DNA of 52,194 bases, taken from the NCBI RefSeq assembly GCF_014656075.1, contig NZ_BNBS01000020.1, positions 1 through 52,194 of the forward strand, in the 5' to 3' direction. How positions within the stretch are numbered: the first letter of the stretch is position 1; each line of letters opens with the position of its first letter. Shown piece by piece: positions 34,302-42,528 of this stretch. The position numbers were made by a program, and so were the translations under genes. Under the pieces are notes generated by a model. The model ran no database searches. It was given only the letters and a program-made list of their open reading frames with translations, and was not told the origin of the DNA. The DNA is from Streptomyces hydrogenans (GTDB taxonomy: Bacteria; Actinomycetota; Actinomycetes; Streptomycetales; Streptomycetaceae).

Positions 34302-34562
34302 CTACTCCTCAGACGGCCGCCGCTTCGGAAGCGCCGGGGCGGCCTTCTTCGCAGGCGGAGAGGGAGGCGGGACCCGCTTCTCGGGCTCCGGCTCGGGAGC
34401 CGGAGGGGTGTACTCGAAGTCCGGCTTGTAGACGCCGAACAGCTCCGGGTGCTGCGCGAGCAGCGGGTGCCCCTCGCGGACCGTGGCGCCCCGCCGCACC
34501 ACGATCGGAATCCCGTCGAGGACGGTGGTGAAGGAGCTGCGGGAGACGTAGATCGTCGTCAT
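34302..34562 (-). CDS. Small phage protein between capsid and connector
   Basis: An 86-residue protein with a beta N-terminal half (TIYVSRSSFTTVLDGIPIVV) and an extended Pro/Lys/Glu-rich C-terminal half (PPAPEPEPEKRVPPPSPPAK). Such proteins are common at this place in actinophages. Function unknown, possibly an assembly factor or minor head protein. Confidence 0.6.
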   Translation of the reverse strand: MTTIYVSRSSFTTVLDGIPIVVRRGATVREGHPLLAQHPELFGVYKPDFEYTPPAPEPEPEKRVPPPSPPAKKAAPALPKRRPSEE

Positions 34563-34622
34563 GCTGCTTCCTTTCGCTGCGGGGGCAGGGGACCCAGGGA
34601 GGGCCCCCTGCCCGGCGGACTG

Positions 34623-36065
34623 CTAGGCCTTGACCTTGAGCAGGCGGAAGGAGTTGTCGACGAGCAGCTTGCTGTTGTTCCACCACACGGCCAGGAGGCC
34701 GCGCTGCCCGGTGGGCCGGCGGTTGGCGCCGAGGATGTGCGGCACCAGCTCGACGCTCATGCCGATCCTGTCGACGATCAAGAAGTTCCGGAAGTCGCCG
34801 TAGAGCAGGAACTTGCTGCCCGCGGTCGTGGTGTCGCCGGTCATGGCCGACGCCTCCAGGGCCGGGCGGCCCAGCAGCTCGGCCGGACGGCCGTTGCCGA
34901 TCCGCTCCCACAGGTCGTGGCCGTCGGCCGCGGCGAACTGCCGGACCTTGGTGTAGACCGTGTTGTTGCCCATGAAGACGGCGTTGCCACGGAACCGCGG
35001 CGGCAGCGCGTCCTGGAGCGCGTACACGTCGCCCTCGGCGAAGGTGAGGGCGGTCGCCGTGTCCACGAGGGAGCCGGCGCCGAGGGTGGCGATGATGCCG
35101 TTGGCGTTCGGGGCGACACCGTCACCGAGGAAGAAGGAGTCGGACTCCTCCTCTTCCTTCGCGTCGGCGAGGATCGAGGTGACCTCGGAGCGCATCTGGC
35201 TCCAGTCCTGCTCGACCTCCATGGAGTAGGTGACGAAGCCGGTGACCCGCTCCGCCTTGACGGTGGGCTGCGCCAGGGACGGGTCCGTGGCCGCGACCTC
35301 AGCCGCCTCCGCCGAACGGGAGACCGTCACGCCGGCCGAGGTGATGCCCTGCCACTCCTTGCCGGTGATCTGGACCTGGCGGGAGACGGAGCGCAGCGGG
35401 TTGATGCGGCCGTCGTTCGTCAGGATCACCGTGGGGTCGAGCTGGAACGGCACGGCGTAGCCGCCGGTGGCGCCGGAGCCGACCGCGAGCGCGGCGCGCT
35501 CCTCGGCGGTGAGGCCGTTGGTGTGGAGCTGCGAGGCCACCTTGCCGAAGGCGCGCTCGTAGACCGGGGAGCCGGTCGCGAGCATGCGGCGGGCCAGGTC
35601 GCCTTCCTTGTTGTCGACGTTTTCGAGCAGGTAGGCGGCGCGCTCCTGGGCGGCCTCGCGGTTCTCGACGCCGGGGAAGCGGGAGATCTCGATCGCGCGC
35701 ATCGCGTTGTCGCGGTACAGGCTGCCCATCTCGTCGACGGAACGGGCCCGGGAGCGAACGGCGCTCAGGTCGTAGATGTTCTCGCTGCGGCGGTGGAAGG
35801 CCGGCGAGGTCGACGGCACACGGCGCTCCGAGACGGGCGCGTCCTCGGTGGCCTCGTCGTCGGCCAGCTCGCGCAGGCGGGCGAGGCGCGCCTCGGCGGC
35901 TGCGATGGCCCGGCCGTGCTCGTCGAACTCGGCGGACAGGGCGCTCCACTCGGAGCGGATGTCGACGGGAAGCTCGGCGCCGGAGTACTCGTTGTCGATG
36001 TCGGAGAGACGCTGCCGGATCTCCTCGCGGCGAGCCCGTCGCTCCTCGATGGTCATGACGTCCAT
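34623..36065 (-). CDS. Major capsid protein from a predicted internal start
   Basis: An internal ATG at 36065 (MDVMTIEERRARR) begins exactly at the capsid delta domain. It is preceded by GAAAGG and by two copies of the AACTGAA(T/C)A element found before other late-gene starts. These bases also encode the linker residues TTEHTTEYRKA, so the element is kept inside coding sequence. This predicts separate capsid protein in excess over the protease fusion, which capsid stoichiometry requires. Not proven by sequence alone. Confidence 0.6.
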   Translation of the reverse strand: MDVMTIEERRARREEIRQRLSDIDNEYSGAELPVDIRSEWSALSAEFDEHGRAIAAAEARLARLRELADDEATEDAPVSERRVPSTSPAFHRRSENIYDLSAVRSRARSVDEMGSLYRDNAMRAIEISRFPGVENREAAQERAAYLLENVDNKEGDLARRMLATGSPVYERAFGKVASQLHTNGLTAEERAALAVGSGATGGYAVPFQLDPTVILTNDGRINPLRSVSRQVQITGKEWQGITSAGVTVSRSAEAAEVAATDPSLAQPTVKAERVTGFVTYSMEVEQDWSQMRSEVTSILADAKEEEESDSFFLGDGVAPNANGIIATLGAGSLVDTATALTFAEGDVYALQDALPPRFRGNAVFMGNNTVYTKVRQFAAADGHDLWERIGNGRPAELLGRPALEASAMTGDTTTAGSKFLLYGDFRNFLIVDRIGMSVELVPHILGANRRPTGQRGLLAVWWNNSKLLVDNSFRLLKVKA

Positions 36066-36905
36066 GGGGACACTGGCCTTTCGATATTCAGTTGTGTGTT
36101 CAGTTGTCGCGGGCGACTTCGGCCCGCTTTCGTGTCCCTCAGGAGTGGTGCCCTCGGGGGCGGCGACACCTTCGGGTGCTGCCCGCTGCTCTTCGTCGGT
36201 CTCCTCTTCCGGGACCACCGACTCGGCGGGAAGTTCTGCGGTGCGCTCCTGTTCAGAGCTGCTGGTCCGGACGCATTCCTGGATGAACGCCTCGCGGTCC
36301 TCCTCGGTCAGGTCGCCACTTCGAACGCCGACGGAGGTCTGGCTGTAGGCCGGGGTGGAGACGGGGCCGGCCTCGAAGAGCCTGACCTCCTGGATCTCCC
36401 GGGTCAGGGGTCCGCGGTCGCCCGCGTCGTAGAGAAGCTCGTACAGCTCCTGGTCGCGGATGACGACGCCGGCGTTGTCCGTCCACTTGTCGCGGGTGAC
36501 GGAGAACTTGAAGCTCATCCCGCGTACGGCCTGGGCCTCGATCGCCTGCCTTACCGGCTCGACGACGTGGTTGGAGAAGAGGCGCCCCTCCACCTTGAGT
36601 CCGCGCTCGTCCTCGACGAGGGAGGTGTAGACGCCGATCGGGGTGGAGCCGACGCGCGTGTCGCGGCCGTGGTCCCACTGCATGATCGGGGTGCGCTCGC
36701 GGAGAGTCTTCCGGAAGGCTCCGGGCGCGATGGTCTCGGAGAACTTGCCTTCCCACGAGTTGATCTCAGTCGCGGTGTTGAAGACGGCGGCGTAACCGGA
36801 GAGGGACCTACCGTCGCCGTGCTCTTCCGGGCCTGCCCTTTCTTCGCTCTGATCGCGGGGCGTGAACATGAAGTCGACGTCCCGCACACAGAGATGCTTT
36901 TGCAT
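34623..36905 (-). CDS. HK97-type prohead protease fused to major capsid protein
   Basis: A 760-residue polyprotein. Residues 1-200 form the prohead protease, with likely catalytic residues in MQWDHGRDTRVG (His), VRGMSFKFS (Ser) and EVRLFEAGPVSTPAYS (Glu). An acidic Pro/Glu linker, about 200-280, replaces a separate scaffold. The capsid part begins near residue 281 (MDVMTIEERRARREEIRQRL, a delta-domain coiled coil) and ends with the HK97 fold (SVELVPHILGANRRPTGQRG). GGGAG and AACTGAATA precede the start. The fusion contains a second start context before the capsid part, listed separately. Confidence 0.93.
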   Translation of the reverse strand: MQKHLCVRDVDFMFTPRDQSEERAGPEEHGDGRSLSGYAAVFNTATEINSWEGKFSETIAPGAFRKTLRERTPIMQWDHGRDTRVGSTPIGVYTSLVEDERGLKVEGRLFSNHVVEPVRQAIEAQAVRGMSFKFSVTRDKWTDNAGVVIRDQELYELLYDAGDRGPLTREIQEVRLFEAGPVSTPAYSQTSVGVRSGDLTEEDREAFIQECVRTSSSEQERTAELPAESVVPEEETDEEQRAAPEGVAAPEGTTPEGHESGPKSPATTEHTTEYRKASVPMDVMTIEERRARREEIRQRLSDIDNEYSGAELPVDIRSEWSALSAEFDEHGRAIAAAEARLARLRELADDEATEDAPVSERRVPSTSPAFHRRSENIYDLSAVRSRARSVDEMGSLYRDNAMRAIEISRFPGVENREAAQERAAYLLENVDNKEGDLARRMLATGSPVYERAFGKVASQLHTNGLTAEERAALAVGSGATGGYAVPFQLDPTVILTNDGRINPLRSVSRQVQITGKEWQGITSAGVTVSRSAEAAEVAATDPSLAQPTVKAERVTGFVTYSMEVEQDWSQMRSEVTSILADAKEEEESDSFFLGDGVAPNANGIIATLGAGSLVDTATALTFAEGDVYALQDALPPRFRGNAVFMGNNTVYTKVRQFAAADGHDLWERIGNGRPAELLGRPALEASAMTGDTTTAGSKFLLYGDFRNFLIVDRIGMSVELVPHILGANRRPTGQRGLLAVWWNNSKLLVDNSFRLLKVKA
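36085..36105 (-). promoter_or_regulatory. Double AACTGAA(T/C)A element inside protease-capsid ORF
   Basis: Copies at 36085-36093 and 36097-36105 (variant), the nearer one 19 nt before the internal ATG at 36065. Confidence 0.6.
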
Positions 36906-36917
36906 CTCTAACTCCCG

Positions 36918-36926
36918 TATTCAGTT
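36918..36926 (-). promoter_or_regulatory. AACTGAATA start-associated element
   Basis: Copy 12 nt before the ATG of the protease-capsid gene, with GGGAG in between. Confidence 0.6.
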
Positions 36927-36942
36927 GTTTTGCAGCGGTGCG

Positions 36943-37098
36943 TTACTTCGTCGGCTTCTTGGCCGGGGCCTTCTTCGCGGGCGCCTTCTTCGCCGGGGGC
37001 TTCTTCTCGCCCGGCTTCGGCTTCTGGTTCGGCGGCGGCTTCTTGGCGGCTGCCTTCTTCTTCGGGTCAGGCTTCTTCTTCGGAGGCGTCGTCGCCAT
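36943..37098 (-). CDS. Lys/Pro/Ala-rich histone H1-tail-like peptide
   Basis: A 51-residue peptide, MATTPPKKKPDPKKK at the start and repeated PAKKA units (KKAPAKKAPAKKPTK) at the end. It is nearly all Lys, Pro and Ala, like the C-terminal tail of histone H1 or bacterial HU/HupS-type basic tails. It overlaps the portal gene by 32 bases and has AAGGGA upstream. It may bind or condense DNA in the capsid or act as a scaffold. Low-complexity composition makes function speculative. Confidence 0.6.
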   Translation of the reverse strand: MATTPPKKKPDPKKKAAAKKPPPNQKPKPGEKKPPAKKAPAKKAPAKKPTK

Positions 37099-38623
37099 CG
37101 CGGGATCCCTTCGGTGTCGCCGGGGGCTTGGCACCCGGTCTCTGCTGTCCAATGGCCGGGCGGCCGGCTGCGCCGGGGCCGGTGGCGGGCTGGAGCTTTC
37201 CGGCCTTCGCGCCGGGGGAGGCGGGCTGAGGTTTGACCGGCTTCCCGTTCTGGTCGACGACCTTGGCCGCGGGCGGCCCGTCGGGCATCGGCGGCTGGAG
37301 CTGGACACTGAAGAGCCCGGTGTGCTTGAGCTTCCGCCAGTCACCGACGCATCCGCTCTCCATGAGGGCTTCGATGGCCGACTCCTGGGTCCAGCCCTGC
37401 ATGACCAGGCCCTGGAGGATGTCCGCCTCCTGGGCGAGCACCTTCGCCTTCTCCGAAATGTCGTCGCGGAGGAAGCTGATGTGGCGGTCGTCGTACCAGA
37501 GGCGAGCCCCCTGGGGCGTCCGGACGAGGCCGCGGTACGCCTGGCAGAGCGACTCCCACAGCGGTCGCATCTCGCCGTCCGCCCAAGAGTCCTTTGCTGC
37601 CTTGAAGTTGCCTGCGTTCAGGCTGCTGCCCTGCATGCCCTCGGAGAGCCCGACGATGACCGGGTGGACGCGCGCTGCCGCGGCTATTCGGGTCTCGCCC
37701 GCGCCCTGCGTCGCCTTGAAGTCGAGCTGTCGCAGGTCGTACATCAGGGGGGTGATGTCCGCGCCACCGCCGACGAAAAGGGGCTTGTAGGCGTTGTCGG
37801 CGCCCTGATGGGTCTCCTTCATCGTGCGGATGAAGTCCTTGAACTGGTCGTTCGTGACGGTCTCTTTGAAGGACATCGCGAACGAGGGAGTGGCCGCGTT
37901 CTCGAAGAACTTGCTCTTGTGCTTCGTCGCCGCCTTGTCCGACATGATCTCCCGGATGACGGGGGTCAGCCAGGACATCCCCCGGTACAGGGCCTGCGGG
38001 TCCGGGGTGGGCGCCCACATGGCGAACCGCTCGTCGCCGGCCACGTAGAACTTCCAGGCGGAGCGATCCTGCGTGCCGCCCGGCTTGTAGATCCACCCGG
38101 CGATGTCGCACTCGACGGCCTGGTCTGGCGGGGCGGTGAGGATGGTGGTGACCCAGTCGGGGCGTAGGACCCGGATCCGTGAGATCGCAGCCGCGCCGCG
38201 GCTCTTGGTCTCGCGGACGGCGTAGTGGGTGCCGCCCATGTCGGCGTGCTGGATGGCGCGGCTGAGGAGTGCGCTGGTGGAGCCGCCGTTGGGCCAGGGA
38301 TCCTCGAAGATCGACAGCTCCTTGGTGCCGAAGAGGTCACCGGGACGCCCTTCGCGCATCTTCTGCCACTGGAAGCGGATCTGGGAGAAGAGCCGCATGC
38401 GGGCGACCATGCAAGCGAAGACGACGCCGTCGCCCTTGTACGCCTGCGAGACGTAGCCCTCGAAGTCCGCGTCGATCGCCTCGTAGTTCTCGCCGGCGCC
38501 AGGCGAACCGAGGACCGGATACTCCAGGCCCTGATACTTCACGACCTGCTGGTACAGGTCGTCGAGGGTCATCCGCTCCTGCGGCTTCGGCTTACTGAAG
38601 AGGGAGGACCAGACCTTAGCCAT
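37067..38623 (-). CDS. Portal protein (HK97 type)
   Basis: A 518-residue portal that forms the dodecameric DNA gate at one capsid vertex. Recognisable are the N-terminal MTLDDLYQQVVKYQGLEYP region, VVFACMVARMRLFSQIRFQW, the GMSWLTPVIREIMSDKAATKH stem region, and HPVIVGLSEGMQGSSLNAGNF near the wing. The last 90 residues are Pro/Lys/Gly-rich and end acidic (SRDGDDASEEEA). GGAGG precedes the ATG. It follows the terminase with a small membrane gene in between. Confidence 0.93.
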   Translation of the reverse strand: MAKVWSSLFSKPKPQERMTLDDLYQQVVKYQGLEYPVLGSPGAGENYEAIDADFEGYVSQAYKGDGVVFACMVARMRLFSQIRFQWQKMREGRPGDLFGTKELSIFEDPWPNGGSTSALLSRAIQHADMGGTHYAVRETKSRGAAAISRIRVLRPDWVTTILTAPPDQAVECDIAGWIYKPGGTQDRSAWKFYVAGDERFAMWAPTPDPQALYRGMSWLTPVIREIMSDKAATKHKSKFFENAATPSFAMSFKETVTNDQFKDFIRTMKETHQGADNAYKPLFVGGGADITPLMYDLRQLDFKATQGAGETRIAAAARVHPVIVGLSEGMQGSSLNAGNFKAAKDSWADGEMRPLWESLCQAYRGLVRTPQGARLWYDDRHISFLRDDISEKAKVLAQEADILQGLVMQGWTQESAIEALMESGCVGDWRKLKHTGLFSVQLQPPMPDGPPAAKVVDQNGKPVKPQPASPGAKAGKLQPATGPGAAGRPAIGQQRPGAKPPATPKGSRDGDDASEEEA

Positions 38624-38774
38624 CGTCGTCCTCCTTCTTGTCGGTCAGCAGCGTCGTCGCGAGCACGGCGAGGCCTCCGGCGATCAGGCCGTAGGGGCCG
38701 AGAAGCCAGACGAGCCCGGCGGTGACGAGCAGGATGGCCATGAAGATCGCGGACAGCGCTTCGCGGGTGGTCAT
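38616..38774 (-). CDS. Tiny membrane protein between terminase and portal
   Basis: A 52-residue protein with two hydrophobic stretches (IFMAILLVTAGLVWLLG and LIAGGLAVLATTLL) and a charged end (TDKKEDDDG). Its ATG overlaps the terminase stop (ATGA), and its own end overlaps the portal start. Unknown function, but the coupling on both sides supports a real gene. Confidence 0.7.
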   Translation of the reverse strand: MTTREALSAIFMAILLVTAGLVWLLGPYGLIAGGLAVLATTLLTDKKEDDDG

Positions 38775-40360
38775 AGGTCGTCCAATCCGGCATAGAAGAA
38801 CGGCGTCGCGGCCTTCGGCTTCTCGAAGAGCACCTTCCGGTAGCCCCAGGCAGCGAGGGTCACGGCGACGAGCGGGGTGATGTCCACCGAGGAGGTCCGT
38901 GACGAGTCCCGCTTGTCCCAGCCCCACTTCTCGCCGAGCACCCGCTTGCTGGCTCCGGCCACGGCCTCGTTGAGCCCCTGCTGGTCGATGTGCACGATGT
39001 CCGCGATCTCGCCCCTGCGGGGCTGCACGCCGGAGGTGAAGGTGCCGCAGCCGTCGCCGACGTCCGAAGAGCTGGGGACGATGACGGTGATCCCGCTGCT
39101 TTCCAGCTCGTCGACGAAAGCTCCGGCCGGACAGCGTCGGTCGATCACGACGGCGTCGGGCTTGGCCCGGCTCCAGATCTCCTTGATCCGCTTGACCAGC
39201 CAGTCGGCACCGGCGCGGTGGTCCATCTGCACCTCGTCCGAGGTGATCTCGACGTGCAAGAAGTCGCCGTTGGTGCCGCAGACCCCGATGGCGGCGTGCT
39301 CGCGGCCGGGACTCACATCGACCCCGAGAACCTTGATCGAGTCCTGCTCGATCTCGGACCCCTCGTCGATCCGAGCCCGCCAGGCCTCCTCGCTGATGAC
39401 GCTCCACGGGTCGCCCTGGACGGGCCAGCGGCCGACCGACAGCCGCTCGACCTTGAAGGCTTCACCCGACGGGTCGCCGCGCAGCTCGTTGTCGACGGTT
39501 TCGTAGCTGATCCGGATGCCGTAGCCCGGATTCGCCTTCGCCCAGGTCTCCTCGTCGCCCAGGCGGTCATGCTCATCGCAGTCGCGAGCGCAGAAGTCGT
39601 CGCAGACCTCGGCGGACCACTCGGCGAAGAACAGGTAGGGGTCGAGGTCCCCGGACTCCAGGGCCTTCATGGCCCTGTACCGGACGGCCCCGAACTCGAA
39701 GGCGTCCTCCAGGCCGGCGCTCCCGGTGAACCACAGCTGTGGATTGAGCTGCGCCGAGATCGTCGGGCGCAGCGCCATCATCGACTCGCTGTCGAGGAAC
39801 ATGCTCTCGTCCAGGACCACGAGCTGGGGCGAGAAGCCGCGGCCGAGCTTCTTCGTACGGGTCTTGAAGAGGAGGCGCGAACCGTCCTGGAGCTCGATGC
39901 GTTCCTTGCCGTTGGTCTCGTAGACGCCCTTGAGCTTCCTGTTGAGCGCGGGCGTGTTCTCGATCAGAGAGGCGATGCGCCGGAAGTGCTCACCGGAGGT
40001 GGCGAAGTCCTGCGCGGTGTGGAGGATCGTTTTTTCCGCGAAGCGGGGAAGGAAGAGGCCCGCGAGTTCGCGGGCCTCCAGGATCGATCCCTTGCCGTTC
40101 TGGCGGGCGACGACCAGGCCGACGTCCCTGGCGGCCCACATCCGCTCGATCTTCTTGGTGAAGGGGTTGATGAAGGTGTCAGCACGCTGGGCGCAGGCTC
40201 CGATGAGGACCCACTGCTGCCAGGGGTCAAGCTCAAGCCCTGCCATGGCGGCCAGGTCGACGGCATCGCGACCTAGGGTGAAGTCAATGGCCGTCGGAGG
40301 GGTATGGGAAATCCGTGGGCGCTGATGCCCAGTCCGCCTCGCGGGAGATGAGGAGGTCAA
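38771..40360 (-). CDS. Terminase large subunit
   Basis: A 529-residue packaging motor. The ATPase domain has Walker A ARQNGKGS at residues 85-92 and Walker B LVVLDES near 180. The nuclease domain has LGVDVSPG, later VVIDRRCP and IVHIDQ, for metal-binding acids. The frame opens with TTG at 40360 without a clear ribosome site, inside the upstream gene, so the precise start is uncertain. The conserved sequence begins by residue 20 (TPPTAIDFTLG). Next to a terminase small-subunit-like gene. Confidence 0.93.
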   Translation of the reverse strand: MTSSSPARRTGHQRPRISHTPPTAIDFTLGRDAVDLAAMAGLELDPWQQWVLIGACAQRADTFINPFTKKIERMWAARDVGLVVARQNGKGSILEARELAGLFLPRFAEKTILHTAQDFATSGEHFRRIASLIENTPALNRKLKGVYETNGKERIELQDGSRLLFKTRTKKLGRGFSPQLVVLDESMFLDSESMMALRPTISAQLNPQLWFTGSAGLEDAFEFGAVRYRAMKALESGDLDPYLFFAEWSAEVCDDFCARDCDEHDRLGDEETWAKANPGYGIRISYETVDNELRGDPSGEAFKVERLSVGRWPVQGDPWSVISEEAWRARIDEGSEIEQDSIKVLGVDVSPGREHAAIGVCGTNGDFLHVEITSDEVQMDHRAGADWLVKRIKEIWSRAKPDAVVIDRRCPAGAFVDELESSGITVIVPSSSDVGDGCGTFTSGVQPRRGEIADIVHIDQQGLNEAVAGASKRVLGEKWGWDKRDSSRTSSVDITPLVAVTLAAWGYRKVLFEKPKAATPFFYAGLDDL

Positions 40361-40607
40361 ATGCGTCAGCCTCCCCGTCTGGCTTGGATGCTGCCGCGAT
40401 GTCCTCGATCAGCTTCTGGAGCCTGAGCACGAGTGCGGAAACCTCACCGGTACGCATCTGGGCCATGTGGCACGTCTTGCACCGGTTGCCCTCAAGTTCG
40501 TGTGCGACGAAGTCCCGCATCGCTACGAGGGATTCGAGGTAGTCGCCCCTCTTCACGACCTCTTCGAGATTCGGCCGCGGGGCGAAGTACTCCATCTCGT
40601 CGGACAT
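40284..40607 (-). CDS. Terminase small subunit-like protein
   Basis: A 107-residue protein with the short helical pattern used by many actinophage small terminases (DYLESLVAMRDFVAHELEG, then VSALVLRLQKLIEDIAAA). A CKTCHMAQ motif between the helices suggests a metal site or disulphide. It overlaps the large subunit gene. No classic HTH is evident, so the call rests on pattern and position. Confidence 0.65.
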   Translation of the reverse strand: MSDEMEYFAPRPNLEEVVKRGDYLESLVAMRDFVAHELEGNRCKTCHMAQMRTGEVSALVLRLQKLIEDIAAASKPDGEADAFDLLISREADWASAPTDFPYPSDGH

Positions 40608-40615
40608 GAGCGTGA

Positions 40616-41134
40616 CTACCGGAGCGGAACCGGGAAGCTGACCGGGTCACCCTTGTCGTGCTTGTGGACGATGTAGAGGACCGTCCCGAGCTGGGCGTTC
40701 GCGCCGACGTCGCCCACGTTCACGGAGATGTAGTTCGAGGTCTCCGGCAGGTCGGACGGCTTCACGCTGAAGACGATGAGCTGCTGCGACTCGGCAGAGG
40801 TGCCGGCGCCACCCGGGTCGACGATGGTGGCCGCAGCCGCCTGCGTGCGGCGCACCCAGACCTCGTCGTTGTCGAGGGTCGCCTCGGAGCGCAGGTAGTA
40901 CTCGGTGATGACGGCCAGGTCGGCAGAGGTACCCGCGGTGGCCGCGGTGTGATGCCGCAGGGTGATCGTCGGGTCGTCGGCGGCGGTGCCGGCGCCCTTG
41001 AGGACGACGACGTCGACGCTCTTCACGTTGACCATGGAGATGCGGAGGCCGGTGACGGCGGCGGCGGAGAGGTCGGTCGGGACGCTGCCCACTGCGATGT
41101 CGTAGTCGGGGCCAAGGCCGTAGAGGGTGCCCAT
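40616..41134 (-). CDS. Putative virion structural protein
   Basis: A 172-residue beta-rich, weakly charged protein (SVDVVVLKGAGTAADDPTIT, ITEYYLRSEATLDNDEVWV). A PSDLPETSNYISVNVGD segment is typical of small virion proteins. It precedes the terminase pair in the leftward late direction and faces a divergent cargo gene. Homologous roles in Streptomyces phages include decoration or minor head proteins. Exact role unknown. Confidence 0.6.
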   Translation of the reverse strand: MGTLYGLGPDYDIAVGSVPTDLSAAAVTGLRISMVNVKSVDVVVLKGAGTAADDPTITLRHHTAATAGTSADLAVITEYYLRSEATLDNDEVWVRRTQAAAATIVDPGGAGTSAESQQLIVFSVKPSDLPETSNYISVNVGDVGANAQLGTVLYIVHKHDKGDPVSFPVPLR

Positions 41135-41344
41135 CGTGGTGCCTTTCTTGATCGATCCGGTGAGCGCACTCGCGGTCCCGGTGGATAGGGTGGGCGGTAG
41201 CCCGCGCCGATATGGCGTGCGTGGGTGAGGCCCGGCGCCCAGGGGTATCCCCGGGGGCAGTACCGCCGGGCCGCCTTCTTCGTGGTGGGGAATAACTCGG
41301 CTAAAGACGCGCCGCGCAGCCGAGGGACGTCGGGGGGCACGTCT

Positions 41345-42322
41345 ATGAGCAGTCACGACCTGGAGGACTTCGTCGCGCAGACGGCCAGCCGACTGGCAGC
41401 CGAGTACGCGCGCATTCGAAAGCGGAGTGACGACCACGGCACCTCTGGCGACGAGGGCGAGGCCAACTGGGCTCGGATCGTCCTGGAACAGTGGCTTCCT
41501 GCCGGGTACCACGTGGTGACGAAGGGGAGGATCCTCAGCGCCAAGCACCGTGGAAGCGATCCCAACGGAGCACCTGAGATCAGCCCGCAGATCGACGTGC
41601 TGATCCTCTCGCCCTACTACCCGAAGTTCCTGGTCGACAGCGAGGTTAAGACCTACCTCGCAGACGGTGTTGTAGCAGCCTTCGAGTGCAAGAACACGCT
41701 GAAGGCCAAGCACCTTGCCGAGGCCGCCCAGACGGCCGCTGCCGTGCGCCGCATCACGGCTCCACGAGGTGGGACTCCCTATCGAGAACTGTTCGGTACG
41801 CCTATCTACGGAGTACTAGCGCACTCGCACGTCTGGCAGGAGGAGAAGTCCGATCCGGTGCGCAACGTGGAGCAGGCCCTACTGAAGGGGATTAACGGCC
41901 TGGCTCACCCACGGGAGATGCTGGACGTGGTGTGCGTCGCGGACCTCGGTACTTGGTTTCCTGTCAAGCTACCCTGGGTGCCGCGGCAGGCACGCGTGGG
42001 CGACTGGAGCGAGATCGAGGCAAAGCTAAGCATTCCTGACAGCTACGCCTGGACGCACATGGTTCGTGAAACCGCCACGGATTCCCCTCTCATGACATTC
42101 ATGAGCGTACTGATGCGGCGCCTTGCCTGGGAGGAGCCGAGACTACTGCCGATCGCCCGGTACTTTCATGAGGTGGCACCACACCGAATTAACGGCACAG
42201 GCAGGATGTGGGGCAGCGAGATCTACAGTGAGCAAGTGCGGCAGGTAGTAACCGGACCGAGTTGGCTCGCTGACGACAGGCCGTGGAGAACCGGAGACGA
42301 GTGGGCCCGGTACATGATGTAA
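41345..42322 (+). CDS. DUF6602-like protein with nuclease-type motif
   Basis: A 325-residue protein. After an N-terminal helix, EANWARIVLEQWLP is followed by SPQIDVLIL (Asp) and VVAAFECKNTL (Glu-x-Lys), the core of a PD-(D/E)XK nuclease-like fold. The arrangement matches DUF6602 proteins, which are often near defence genes. The ATG at 41345 has GGGGGG eight bases upstream. It is divergent from the structural gene and is followed by a fibre-gene fragment, so it looks like cargo. A role in defence against other phages is inferred, not shown. Confidence 0.7.
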   Translation: MSSHDLEDFVAQTASRLAAEYARIRKRSDDHGTSGDEGEANWARIVLEQWLPAGYHVVTKGRILSAKHRGSDPNGAPEISPQIDVLILSPYYPKFLVDSEVKTYLADGVVAAFECKNTLKAKHLAEAAQTAAAVRRITAPRGGTPYRELFGTPIYGVLAHSHVWQEEKSDPVRNVEQALLKGINGLAHPREMLDVVCVADLGTWFPVKLPWVPRQARVGDWSEIEAKLSIPDSYAWTHMVRETATDSPLMTFMSVLMRRLAWEEPRLLPIARYFHEVAPHRINGTGRMWGSEIYSEQVRQVVTGPSWLADDRPWRTGDEWARYMM

Positions 42323-42341
42323 AAGGGCCGCTCGTGGTCGC

Positions 42342-42492
42342 CTACCGGTCCGTCACGCGGATCCCGATCGTGCGCTCGTCGGTCCGTCCCTGGCTGGTCG
42401 TGATGCGGCAGGCGACCTCGTAGGTAGTCCCGAGGACCCTGCCGGACAGCCACACGCTGGCGTCGTGGGATTCGCTGTTGGAGAGACCGAGG
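42342..42492 (-). pseudogene. Fragment A of a fibre-region gene (3' end)
   Basis: The minus strand encodes LGLSNSESHDASVWLSG and ends RTIGIRVTDR before a stop, homologous to the C-terminal half of the gene at 50865-51140 (STVWLSGG to SITIRVVER). There is no start, and an in-frame stop lies just upstream. Its last 84 bp (42342-42425) are identical to 44319-44402. Confidence 0.75.
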
Positions 42493-42494
42493 TG

Positions 42495-42508
42495 GCGCTA
42501 CATAGCGC
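42495..42508. promoter_or_regulatory. Perfect palindrome before cargo gene
   Basis: GCGCTA-CA-TAGCGC lies 20 bp before the ATG at 42529. A perfect 14-bp inverted repeat at this place is a plausible operator. Confidence 0.5.
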
Positions 42509-42528
42509 TTCGGAAAAATCTTCACCCT

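Noticed and set aside
33243..36911. 1,222-codon plus-strand frame opposite the head genes
   Set aside because: Shadow of GC-rich codons opposite convincing capsid, protease and connector genes; low-complexity Arg/Gly/Val composition.
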